Assembly: GCA_015478945.1 (NCBI GenBank)
Contig: JABUQX010041904.1
Location: forward strand, 1 to 22,688
DNA length: 22,688 nt
Direction: 5' to 3'
Origin: Trachelipus rathkii
Lineage: Eukaryota > Arthropoda > Malacostraca > Isopoda > Trachelipodidae
Of the stretch, positions 1 through 8,579 are shown in pieces. The translations under genes were made by a program, and so were the position numbers. Positions within the stretch are counted from its first letter, which is position 1, and each line of letters opens with the position of its first letter. The notes under the pieces were generated by a model. It worked only from the letters and a program-made list of their open reading frames with translations, made no database searches and was not told where the DNA came from.

Positions 1-1620
1 GAATCTGCGCATTAAATAAATAGATGTTTCTTCAATAAAATAATGAACTATTATAAAATAAAGAAATATTGTTTTATTTTAAAATAATAAATTATTGATT
101 AAGACAGAAAAAGATTAATACTTTTACCAGACCTTTAGAGTATATAATTATACGTCAACTATAGCTGACAAGTTGCTCGATGAAGGAAGGGGGGAACATA
201 AGCTACTGGTTGTTTAATAGAGTCCCTCGATTATATCATGTCAATGGATTAGCGTCCTCATCTGTCATGAAGAAGAAAATGGTATCGTTCGCAAAATGGA
301 TACTCAGCAAGTGGAGAAGACGAATTATTCTGAAGAAAAATAGGCATCAGACGTGAGTAGACCAACTTCTTTCGGAGTTTCGGCATCAATCTTTGTGAAT
401 TGAAGAAAAATTATCTTCAATAGATTTATTAACGTAGAAAATAACTTTTAAAAATTTTCATTCTTCAAAATGACTAATTTTGTAGGCTTAAGAATCTTGG
501 AAAATCAACGACAGATTTGTCCACAAAGTAATAATCCTTCATCAGGGACAAGTCAGTTCCTTCAAATATATAGACAAGTCCTAGCTTCACCTTGGTATGC
601 GCCAATTCTTTCTTTCCCTTTTCTGTAATCTGCTTTTATTATATTTAATATCTTAGCTATTTTCATTGACACTTGTTACCGCTATATGGTAAGGATCGGA
701 TTCGAGAAGAATAAGTTCTTGAGGATGTGACTGTTGGACTAACGTTAAAATCTACACTCTAGCAACAGACAAAACTGCAAAGTACATCCCATAGGAAGCT
801 CTAGTTTTCTTATAATACCATTTTAATGAATATCATCACCTTTATATTTTGTTTTATCTTTGGATCTCCGTGTGTGATGAAAAAGGAGATATGCTAGAAA
901 AAATATATTTGAAATATCCTTCTTCTTAAAATCCATGAATAATCTTGAACAATGTTCCTTCTTAAAAAATAATAGTGTTACTTATATTAAATAAAACCTT
1001 GAACTGTTATAGCAATCAGAAATTTCATCTTTTATATAATATTCGAGTCACAACAAAATATAATGGATGAGAGTTTGGGAGACGATTATGATTAAGCGTG
1101 GATGTTTTTTACTCCTGATCGACAGCGCTGATGGGAGATTCAGGCGTGTTAACTTCCGTAAATAGGAACATAGATGTGGGATTCTTCAACTTGCGGATTT
1201 ATTTTCAAACAAGATCAAATAAAGATTCATCCACTTTATATCAAAGATACAAGATTGATAATGATGATTACTAAGCTCGAGTAGGACAATAAATGAAATG
1301 TCACTTCTAGAATTAAGACAGGAGGATATTATGTTTAATATTTCTTAGACACTAAATATTGATTGCTTCGTACAATATATATTAACAAACATTCACAGTT
1401 GTACATGACACATTACTACTCACCACCGACTATTTTGACACGACTGAAAAAGATGAGGTTCACAAAACAGCACGCTTCTCATCACCTACACTCGGGAGAC
1501 TACTCGATGCATGCGCTACAGGTATTCTTTATGATTCACATGTCGCCGCACGCACCTTAACTTTTATATCAACACAAATCTAAATTAACGGAACATTGTC
1601 TTTACTGACGTACTGAAAGA
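1..1620. other. Unassigned AT-rich non-coding DNA
   Basis: Apart from the short open frame at 180-352, I see no recognisable gene, RNA or transposon. Base composition is AT-rich but not simple repeat. A 65-codon open frame on the plus strand at 1363-1560 has no motif and no supporting splice context, so I treat it as chance. Confidence 0.6.
180..352 (+). CDS. Possible short exon or orphan ORF, unknown product
   Basis: I do not recognise this. An ATG at 180 opens 58 codons to a TGA at 354. Directly overlapping the stop is GTGAGT at 353-358, a good match to a eukaryotic 5' splice site, so the frame could be an exon ending at 352. The predicted peptide starts MKEGGNISYW and has a strongly basic tail (KWRRRIILKKNRHQT), with W/F residues spread through it. 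The frame is open from 165, and a TAG at 162-164 lies just upstream, so an acceptor at that AG is conceivable. No domain is visible. A basic low-complexity tail can arise by chance in A-rich DNA, and no partner exon was found. Weak candidate. Confidence 0.15.
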
Positions 1621-1629
1621 ATGAAAATG

Positions 1630-2405
1630 ATATATAGGTATATATATATATAGTATCTATAGTATAGTATAGGTAACTTATATTTATATTATATATATAT
1701 ATATAGTTAGTATATAATATATATTTATATATATATTATATATATATATATATTTGAGCGGTGCAATATGATATACTATTAATTAGTAGAGATTTATAGT
1801 TAATTACTATAGTATACTTATCTATATAAGTATAAAATAAGTTTTCATCTAGATATTCATAGTATAGTATAATTATATTTATATATATATTTATATTATA
1901 TATATTATATATATATATACTATATATTTATATACTATATATCGGTATTTGACAATTAAATTCTTATATTAATATATACTAATATATATATATAATATAT
2001 GATCTTAATAGTATATATATATAGTAGTATAGAGTATAGTATATATATATATATTAGTATAGTATATTAGTATGATTATATATATATATAGTATATAGCT
2101 TAGTATATATATATAAAGAGAGGTATATATATATATGCAGTGTAATGTATATTATATATATATAATATCAGTAGTAAGGGGTGCTATTTTTCATATATAG
2201 TTACTATAATATAAATATATTATATTAATAACATATATAGTATATAGTATATATTTATTATATATTATTATTATATATAGTATATGAGTATAAAGTAATA
2301 TATATATATAGTAGTATATAATATATATATATTGTGATATTAGTATATATTTACATATATATATATTATTACTATATACTAATATATAGTATATATTCAT
2401 ATGAA
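1630..2405. repeat. Long imperfect TA-dinucleotide tract
   Basis: Almost unbroken TATATA/TAGTATA sequence, interrupted by short non-repeat islands near 1755-1850 and 2160-2200. Tyrosine/isoleucine-rich open frames across it (for example the minus-strand frame 2191-2412) are artefacts of the repeat. Confidence 0.9.
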
Positions 2406-2529
2406 AAGCCATCTGTAATTATTCATTTTTCTTTCTTTCATTTATTCTACCTTGTTTTCGTCCCGACGAGTTGGAGAGATAAGGATGCCCTACAAGCATC
2501 AAGAAAACGAAAAGATGAGGCAGTGTAGG

Positions 2530-2744
2530 AGATGAGACAAATCGTTGAAAAAGCAAGCCAGCATTACCACCCTCTGTACCATTAAGGAGGTGAGAAAGTT
2601 GTCAGCAGACAAGGAAGACAATCCGAACCTATGTGCACGCGTCTGTGGAGACCTAACGAGCGGCACTCCACTATGGTAAAGTCGTCATGTAAAGGGTTTC
2701 CATCCCTTGGCCCCGGGGTCGGGCGTCCACAAACGTATGCGCCC
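2530..2744 (-). other. Probable 3' UTR or flank of the LINE relic
   Basis: GC-richer than its surroundings and directly downstream, on the minus strand, of the retrotransposon tail. A 65-codon minus-strand frame (2582-2779) is open here but contains no motif. Assignment to the element rests only on adjacency. Confidence 0.3.
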
Positions 2745-3020
2745 CCTACAGGAAACGCCCGCAGTTCTCTCCTCATCATGCACCTTTAGTATCTTGCATC
2801 TGCGCAAAATCACATTTCTCTCCTTCATTCAGACATTCGTTCACCCGACTCAATCGGCCCATTTTCTCATTCGTCTCTCCAGCCGGTCTGTTCCCACCAC
2901 ACTCACCACTATACATCCGATTTAAACCAACCGACTATCAGTCTCATAACCAACCGACATGACCAAACCATCTCAACATACTTTGCTTTAGTTCTCTCAT
3001 TTACCCTCTTCTCACACACA
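2745..3020 (-). mobile_element. Non-LTR retrotransposon relic: C-terminal tail of ORF2
   Basis: On the minus strand, codons from 2979 downward read MLRWFGHV, a hallmark of the C-terminal tail after the reverse-transcriptase domain in many invertebrate non-LTR elements. In the same frame 2843-2815 reads RVNECLNEGEK, matching the family pattern of a conserved VNECLNE-like block followed by a Q/A/R-rich end. Just upstream, 3019-2986 reads CEKRVNERTK in a shifted frame, so there is a frameshift near 2981-2986. Several in-frame stops fall between the RWFGHV and VNECLNE blocks. The copy is therefore dead and 5'-truncated; no polymerase core precedes it in this window. Sequence down to about 2580 may be its remaining tail and 3' UTR. 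The motif recognition is from general knowledge; the clade (RTE/Jockey/CR1-like) is not resolved. Confidence 0.72.
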
Positions 3021-3089
3021 ACAACGTACGTCTATACGTTGGTAGGGGTTGCTGCAGCTAGCTCGCTACTTCTACCGTCCCGGTTGAGT

Positions 3090-3210
3090 GCTCTGAAATG
3101 TGCAGTCACTATATTATAGGCTCTAAATGTGCAATACTAATATTCTCTATAGCTCTGAAAATGTGTCATCAGCCTAATTATAGCTCTGAATTGTTGCATC
3201 ACGTAATATT
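3090..3210 (+). repeat. Four-copy degenerate 31-bp tandem repeat
   Basis: Units begin with GCTCTgAAA-like sequence at 3090, 3120, 3152 and 3183, giving periods of 30, 32 and 31 bp. Each unit runs GCTCT(g)AAA..TGTGCA or GTCATC, followed by an AT-rich tail near TAATATTATA. Copies differ from one another by substitutions and 1-2 base indels, so this is an old minisatellite. It lies about 70 bp beyond the LINE relic and ends about 120 bp before the dyad cluster. Confidence 0.75.
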
Positions 3211-3329
3211 TGTTTAAGTAATATTTTGTAATTTTTGTTGGCAATCCATTTAGTCTTCATATTGATTTTATAATCATAAATTTCCTTCCCACTCTGTTAA
3301 TCATGTGTTTTTTAGGAGATTATATAAGT

Positions 3330-3440
3330 AAAGTAGTCACTTTCAGGAACTTATATTATATTTGTAAAGTGGACCACTTTTATTTTTGTCCCTTCACCAC
3401 ATCTCCGTCGATGTCTCAGGATTCCTTGTGAACAAGGAAT
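3330..3440. promoter_or_regulatory. Cluster of three short dyads upstream of a candidate exon
   Basis: Three perfect inverted repeats fall within 111 bp: AAAGT-agtc-ACTTT at 3330-3343, AAAGTGG-a-CCACTTT at 3366-3380, and ATTCCTTGT-ga-ACAAGGAAT at 3421-3440. They end 100 bp before the ATG at 3541. The first two share an AAAGT...ACTTT frame. Dyads of this size can bind dimeric transcription factors, but that role is inference only. No TATA box or initiator is convincingly placed. Confidence 0.2.
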
Positions 3441-3540
3441 TAACACCTCTGTAAAAGTAAGATATTACTTCTACTATGTTCATACACTTAATATCTTTAT
3501 AATTTTAGAGGTGTGTGTGTGCTCCATTTGAGATTTCTGT

Positions 3541-3647
3541 ATGGCTTGGCTTATGGCTTCTCTTTTTCGCAGTTCTGCAGCAGTTCTCCGGTCTTCCTCA
3601 AGACTCTTTCAAACAACCCTTGTGGAAGGTTTCTACAATCCCCAAGG
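3541..3647 (+). CDS. Candidate first coding exon, mitochondrial presequence-like
   Basis: An ATG at 3541 opens a short frame ending in a strong donor, CCCAAGG|GTAAGT, with GT at 3648-3649; the intron would be phase 2. Upstream, an in-frame TGA near 3529 closes the frame, so 3541 (or the second Met at 3553) would be the start. From the second Met the peptide is MASLFRSSAAVLRSSSRLF, then about 13 residues ending FYNPQG. It is Arg/Ser/Ala/Leu-rich without acidic residues until near the end, which is the composition of an amphipathic mitochondrial targeting helix. Only about 36 codons are present, so the protein cannot be named. The tail faintly recalls the ENPRNVG stretch of the iron-sulphur scaffold ISCU, too weak to call. 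A hAT element sits 130 bp into the presumed intron. No matching second exon was identified. Confidence 0.33.
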
Positions 3648-3776
3648 GTAAGTTGAAGCCATGCTTTATATCCTTTTTTATGTTTTCTGTCATGGAGCAC
3701 AAAATTTTACAAAATGCCTCAGTAATTTCAACGTCCTACGCCAATGTTGACAGCATTTTCTGCAGTTTTGTAGGCA

Positions 3777-4099
3777 CAAGTGCCGCTCTCCCAAAGGTGG
3801 GGTAACGCGTACCCCAGGGGGTACCCAAAGTAATACTTGGGGGTACGCCAAAGAAGTAGGTTTACGATCACTTGCGAGTTTACGATCTTGTATCACGCGA
3901 GTGTGAGGCTCTCTCAATGTTCGCCGTGTCTTGTATTATATATTAAATTATATTATTATGTGCATATTATATTATATTATATTTGATTATATTATATTAT
4001 ATTAGATTATATTATATTATATTATAAGCCTATAGGGGGTACAACTTAAAATTATTTTCGGTTTAGGGGTACGCGGTGAAAAAAGTTTGGAGACCGCTG
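3777..4099. mobile_element. Non-autonomous hAT-type DNA transposon (about 320 bp)
   Basis: The right end, read inward on the minus strand from 4099, is CAGCGGTCTCCAAACTTTTT followed by CACCGCGTACCCC. The left end at 3777 reads CAAGTGCCGCTCTCCCAAAG, then reaches the same CGCGTACCCC core. Subterminal GTACCCC-type motifs recur on both sides (about 3798-3848 and 4036-4076), as expected for hAT transposase-binding repeats. Flanking 8-mers TTGTAGGC (3768-3775) and TTGTAGAA (4100-4107) agree at 6 of 8 positions and look like a decayed 8-bp target-site duplication. The interior has no transposase frame: it holds GTTTACGATC twice (near 3860 and 3877) and an ATATT pentamer array. The left terminus is degenerate, so its exact first base is uncertain. 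Confidence 0.75.
3935..4026. repeat. ATATT-pentamer microsatellite inside the hAT element
   Basis: A run of TATAT/ATATT pentamers with scattered single-base changes (for example TTTGATTATA and TTAGATTATA) fills the centre of the 320-bp element. It is distinct from the TA-dinucleotide tracts elsewhere in the window. Confidence 0.85.
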
Positions 4100-4107
4100 T
4101 TGTAGAA

Positions 4108-4850
4108 TACTGCGAATTTTAGTGCTGGGAGGTTCTAACTGCCCGATTTCCAGGCTGGGCATATTAATTGCGTCTCCATCCATAACTTGGATCTTTTACA
4201 ACAACAGCAGACTATTCAATTCAGCACTGAGAGTGCTGTTCCATCAGACCACAAAGTTGAGTGATCTTTATCTATTTGCATCCTTTACACACACACATTT
4301 CAGTTCTTGTTCCTTTGTAGATATACCTACTCTTGAACTGAATTTGAATGGAATTGAACTGAACTTGACCTTACGACTTCAACTTACGATCTTAGGTTTT
4401 GGTCTTTATCTAGACCAAACCGATTGATAACTGATACTCAGAAATCGACAATTTAGATTATCCTCCCCTTAATTTAATTATAATAAACACATGTTGTTTT
4501 TTAAACGTTTGTTTTATTTCGCCCTGATTCATCAACTGACCTGTTTCAGTTCAGGAGGAATCTTCAAGCACATCACGTATTCTTAGATTCTTACCGAATG
4601 TGTTTCATTTTTGAGGCGGAGCAGGCCTAATTTATAACAGCTTTGAGTCTGATGCTGATTTTCAGACCCTTAACTTATTATCACAGCTTTTGTCGCCAGT
4701 AACGTAGTATAATGGGACTGAAATTTTCATCTCAGTTTTTAATAATGAGAAATTAATGTTCATATTAATCTTTTACCTGGACAGTTCTTACTATTCGCAA
4801 ATTTTGTACACTACATTCTCGCATTCTCAACTTCCTTGAATTTATTGGGT
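4108..4850. other. Unassigned non-coding DNA with small hairpins
   Basis: No gene recognised. It holds two perfect short hairpins: CAGCACT-gag-AGTGCTG (4222-4238) and TTTGGTCT-ttatct-AGACCAAA (4398-4419). A degenerate TTGAACTGAA repetition lies at 4333-4370. An acceptor-like CTGTTTCAG ends near 4551, but reading on from the 3647 donor gives a stop within about 12 codons, so I do not link them. A 101-codon open frame (4122-4427) shows no motif. Confidence 0.45.
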
Positions 4851-7750
4851 ATGGTTGGGGACCTGCTGTTTACAGTTAATATCCGCATCTTCTTTCCATT
4901 AACTCTCCCTAACATCCTCCATACCTTAATTCTATTCTTCTTCACACCCTAGCCCAACCCTAAGATTCTCCATGTGATCACAGCTGATACTTTAGATCTA
5001 TACTTCTTATCTCCCGACCATAAGTCTCCACTAACTTAGGAGCAATTAACACTGGTAAGACAACAATAACCCTCATGTAAGACCGCTAGCGCACTCAAGA
5101 CTATGTCCCCTTTACATTCACCCACGATTAATTGCACCAGCAACCCTTCCTGCCATTTACAACCTTGTTACTACACTACACTCTGGCATTCAAATCCCTG
5201 TTCCCTTCATCATCCAACACATACACCCTAAATATTTAAACTCAGACACCTTGTTCCAGCTGCATTCACCAGTCTAAACATAACTTTATCACTTGAAGGA
5301 TTGTTCTAGTCATATGAGATTCAACTCTTTAAAAACTTTACTTCTTCAAAACCCCTCCACAGAGACACCTCCTAAAATTTCCGTCCAATTTGACGGGTTT
5401 ACTCACTCTCCTGCTGACAAGTATAAACATTTTTGAGATTATATACGGTAGGGCCCCCTCCAACGTCTCTCCCATTGGGCTCCATCATTCTACCCCATTT
5501 CCTGCCATCCCACCTCGAATTCTTTTCATAACCCCATCCATATACAATGAACAAACCAGAAGACATAACACGAACCTTGTCTCACTCGCTTTTAATCAAT
5601 AAATAATTCACCAATTGACCACCATTTATTCTTATCCACACCTTCACTATCCCATACATACTATTTGATTTTCATTTCGAAGCCTACCACCCAACACCAT
5701 ATTCGACTAACACCTGCCATAAAGTTCCTATTAACTCTTAGTCATACGCTCTGGTTGCAGATCCCATAAACACCCCTAAATACAAATTAATTATTCTTCT
5801 TCCTCCATTTGCTCAATCATTTGTTTTCAATGTAAAGAAGATTTGAATCCACAGCATCTCTACCATCCTCAAACGGCACGCTTGTTCTTCACATCGATCC
5901 TTCAGTCATCGACGCCTCTTTCGACCAAAATAACGCAGGCATGTACGTTCCCTACAACAACTCAATAGAACTTTATTCTAGGTAATTTCTACAGTCCATC
6001 CTTTTCTCTTAACCGCCTTTATATAATGGAGGTACTAATTATCCCCCTGGGCTCTCCTCAATCCTCGGGAGCCTATACCCTCCATAAACGCTTTATTACA
6101 CAACTCTCCTATAGAGTCAATCACATTCTCACGGTCACATCTCGCTGATCAGTGATGTTTTTGATCATTTCACCAGTAAATTTTCGGAGTGTTTCCGCAG
6201 ATTTCCCACTCTTCAACTTTCTCACTCATACCCATTACCGTCCTCCCTTACTAGAATAATCTCATCACCCAAAATACTAGTCCTTCTTGCGACCCCGGAC
6301 TTCAACCACACACATTCACTATCACTCTTTATTACTGTTAATGATTGTGCAGTATTTTTCCGAAGTGTTCTTCACACCGGTCCTCTCACATGCCACTGTT
6401 GACTGTCAGTTTACAAAAGCACCACTCCTATTGCTTAATTCTAACAGAGATTATCCTTTATTTCTTCATCTCGTGATGAAGACCTTTCGCGCCTTCGCTT
6501 CCGAACGAGTTTTCCTATTCCTTTGTAAGTCCCATTCATCCTCCTTTCCAAACTGTTCAATTTACCTCTTGTTTCTGCCTAGCGTATGCCACACTTTTCA
6601 GTATTCTCTTTTTTCGCCTCCTTAGATATAAATTCCAAGCATCTTTTCTTGTTTTGAGACTATCAAGATCAGTTGCTGTTAGTACATCTCACCCGATACT
6701 TCGTTTTTACTTTAACCGCCTTTCAGTAATATCACGACACTCTACCATTCCGATCCCACTTTCCTGATTACCTCTGTCACGTAGTTTTGCCGTACTTTTT
6801 TTAGGGCCGACTGATCCACATACTCTCCTTTGCACCTAGCTGAAACTAAGTGTAGCCCTTCCTGTCATTTGCCCAGAATTGTATTTTCAGCATTCAAGCT
6901 TGTTCACGTTACAACCGATGTTAGCTAGCGAGCGCTCTACATATTATACTCTATTGTCTTGTTCACGTGTATCTTCTCACTCTTAAATTTCTGAACCTAC
7001 CTTCCCTTTCGCGTATCAGCCTGCCTCTCCTGATCCTAAGCAGCCGACCACTCATACTAATATTTTATACATAGAAGGCAACATGTTAATGGATCGATAT
7101 ATCTCTCGATTTCCTATAACCCCTCACCTGTTTAAGGTTATCCACACATCTTCAACGATCTCCTCTTCACCGACGCAACAATATCAATCAATACTTTTCC
7201 CACTTCGATACCATTCTACCTACACTAACTGACACTAAGCGTTTTATCTTATGGTACTCCTGCTGGTTTTAAAGAAGTAACTTACTTTTACACACATATC
7301 TCCTCTTCACAGCATCAATTCCCTTGCCTACCATTGCTCATTTCCTCCCACCCCCACCCCTAACCACCTGTTATATCATCCTTTTTTGTTTTGATCAACC
7401 TATCCAACCGATTCAGGTCCGCAACACTTCGAACCTCTGAAGGTGCCGTCACTTCAGCCGCCAGTCAGATGCATCATTCAGCATTTATATCCCAAGGAAA
7501 TGTACTTCCTTGCAATGTTTTCGCCTCAAGATGGACATACGTCAGCACCAACATATTGCTTTTCAACTAAATTCTACCCATCTAGAATTCTTAGGACTCA
7601 GCACGAGCACAAGAGTCTACCAATAGCTTTGGGTCACGGTCCACTCATCAGAAATTGCACTCCTTCCTTCCCCCTCTCATTCTACTTTCCCACACTCACA
7701 CACACATTTTCACACACACACACTCATTTTGTCACCGTTTCCTTTTCTCT
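4850..7750. other. About 3 kb of C-over-G skewed, gene-less DNA
   Basis: The plus strand is rich in C and T and poor in G. By eye, the 60-base row at 5161 has about 22 C to 4 G and the row at 5641 about 21 C to 3 G. Open frames are short and low-complexity (for example 6287-6625). The same asymmetry occurs on the plus strand across the antisense LINE relic at 2.75-3.02 kb, so an eroded minus-strand retrotransposon is one explanation. I found no FADD, polymerase or RWFGHV motif here to prove it. CA microsatellite at 7689-7730. Confidence 0.5.
7689..7730. repeat. CA-rich microsatellite
   Basis: Two short CACACA runs separated by ATTTTC. They create a His/Thr-rich stretch in the 134-codon open frame 7443-7847, the longest in the window, which I regard as non-coding because it is low-complexity and covers a dispersed repeat. 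Confidence 0.8.
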
Positions 7751-7752
7751 TT

Positions 7753-7838
7753 GGTTTTTTTTCACAGCGGGCAAATCAAATTTGCCCTTTTTTAAATACA
7801 TTCATGACCACCTCTCTCCTCTTCCTCCTCAACATTTA
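7753..7838 (-). repeat. Dispersed repeat, copy 1
   Basis: Read on the minus strand, this matches 14721-14800 on the plus strand. Both have a GAGGAGaAGAG-type purine run, AGAGGTG, then ATGTATTT, A/G-rich AAAGGGCAA, TTGATTTGC, GCTGTGA and an A-rich run. Similarity is clear by eye over roughly 80 bp with several small indels. In one frame the two copies translate as LPFFKYIH and LPFLKYIH. The family is unrecognised; it could be a short interspersed element or a retrotransposon 3' UTR. This copy contains a perfect hairpin GGGCAAAT-caa-ATTTGCCC at 7769-7787 followed by six Ts, which looks like a bacterial terminator but has no such meaning here. Confidence 0.6.
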
Positions 7839-8285
7839 TTCCTCTGACATTCATGTACCCATATGATTCATACAATTTTCGCCGAAAAATTCAGAAGGCC
7901 GTTTACGGACGAGCACGACCCTTTCTCGGGGCCTGCATTTCGTTTCCTGCGAAGTGTGTATGGGGCAAACCCACTACCACTGGTCCTGTCCGCCGCTTCT
8001 ACGACTGTGGGCAATTCTTTCTCCCCGACACATAGGGATCTGAGTAGTCAGGGGTTTCTGGTTAGGTGGATTATGTCTAAGAAAGAGAGGTGTGTACTTT
8101 AAGACATTTATGTGTAAATATGTAGTGATAAACTGGTGTCAATATATGGTTGTTCGCGTGTTGTGTGAATCGTATATGAAACCGGGCAAAAAAACGAAGA
8201 AAGCGCCCCATTAAAAGGAGATGGGAGGGTAAGTTTTCAATCCGCTTCGGAGTATGCGTATACGTCTCCCTAACATCCCCTCTTG
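7839..8285. other. GC-richer island, unrecognised
   Basis: Composition rises towards 50% GC between about 7880 and 8060, with a 79-codon plus-strand frame (7863-8102) and an overlapping one at 7853-8035. Neither shows a domain. Because it abuts the dispersed repeat at 7753-7838, it may be more of the same repeat or another mobile-element tail. A GTAAGT donor-like site lies at 8229, but the frame before it is interrupted. Confidence 0.35.
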
Positions 8286-8560
8286 GCTATATATATATAT
8301 AATGCTGTATTATATAATTATATTTAATATATAAATATATATAAGATTATAGTATATATAGTATATACTAGTATATATATATATTATATAGTATATAATA
8401 TATATATATAATATATTTCATCTATTATCGTCTGTGCTGTTGGATTATATTATTTGATAACACAATTTCTATATTCTATATATATATGTAGTATAATATA
8501 TATTTTATATATATAGTATATATTAATAGTATATATATATATATATATTATATATAACTA
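8286..8560. repeat. TA-dinucleotide tract
   Basis: Imperfect TATATA/TAGTATA repeat, broken by about 60 bp of ordinary sequence at 8417-8475. Its right edge meets a small inverted repeat, ACTAG...CTAGT, near 8559-8575. Confidence 0.9.
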
Positions 8561-8579
8561 GTTAGGTAGCTAGTTTTTA

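Noticed and set aside
3515..3805. 96-codon plus-strand frame overlapping the 3541 exon candidate
   Set aside because: It runs through a strong splice donor and into the hAT element. The shorter frame at 3541-3647 has the better peptide and ends at the donor.
5831..5860. GGATTCAAATC-like words resembling tRNA T-arms (also near 11581)
   Set aside because: No surrounding cloverleaf, acceptor stem or A-box-like arm could be found.
7769..7793. Hairpin followed by a T-run, resembling a Rho-independent terminator
   Set aside because: The window is eukaryotic nuclear DNA, and the structure lies inside a dispersed repeat whose second copy lacks a perfect stem.
7443..7847. The longest open frame (134 codons, plus strand)
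   Set aside because: It is low-complexity, includes a CA microsatellite and a dispersed repeat copy, and shows no domain.
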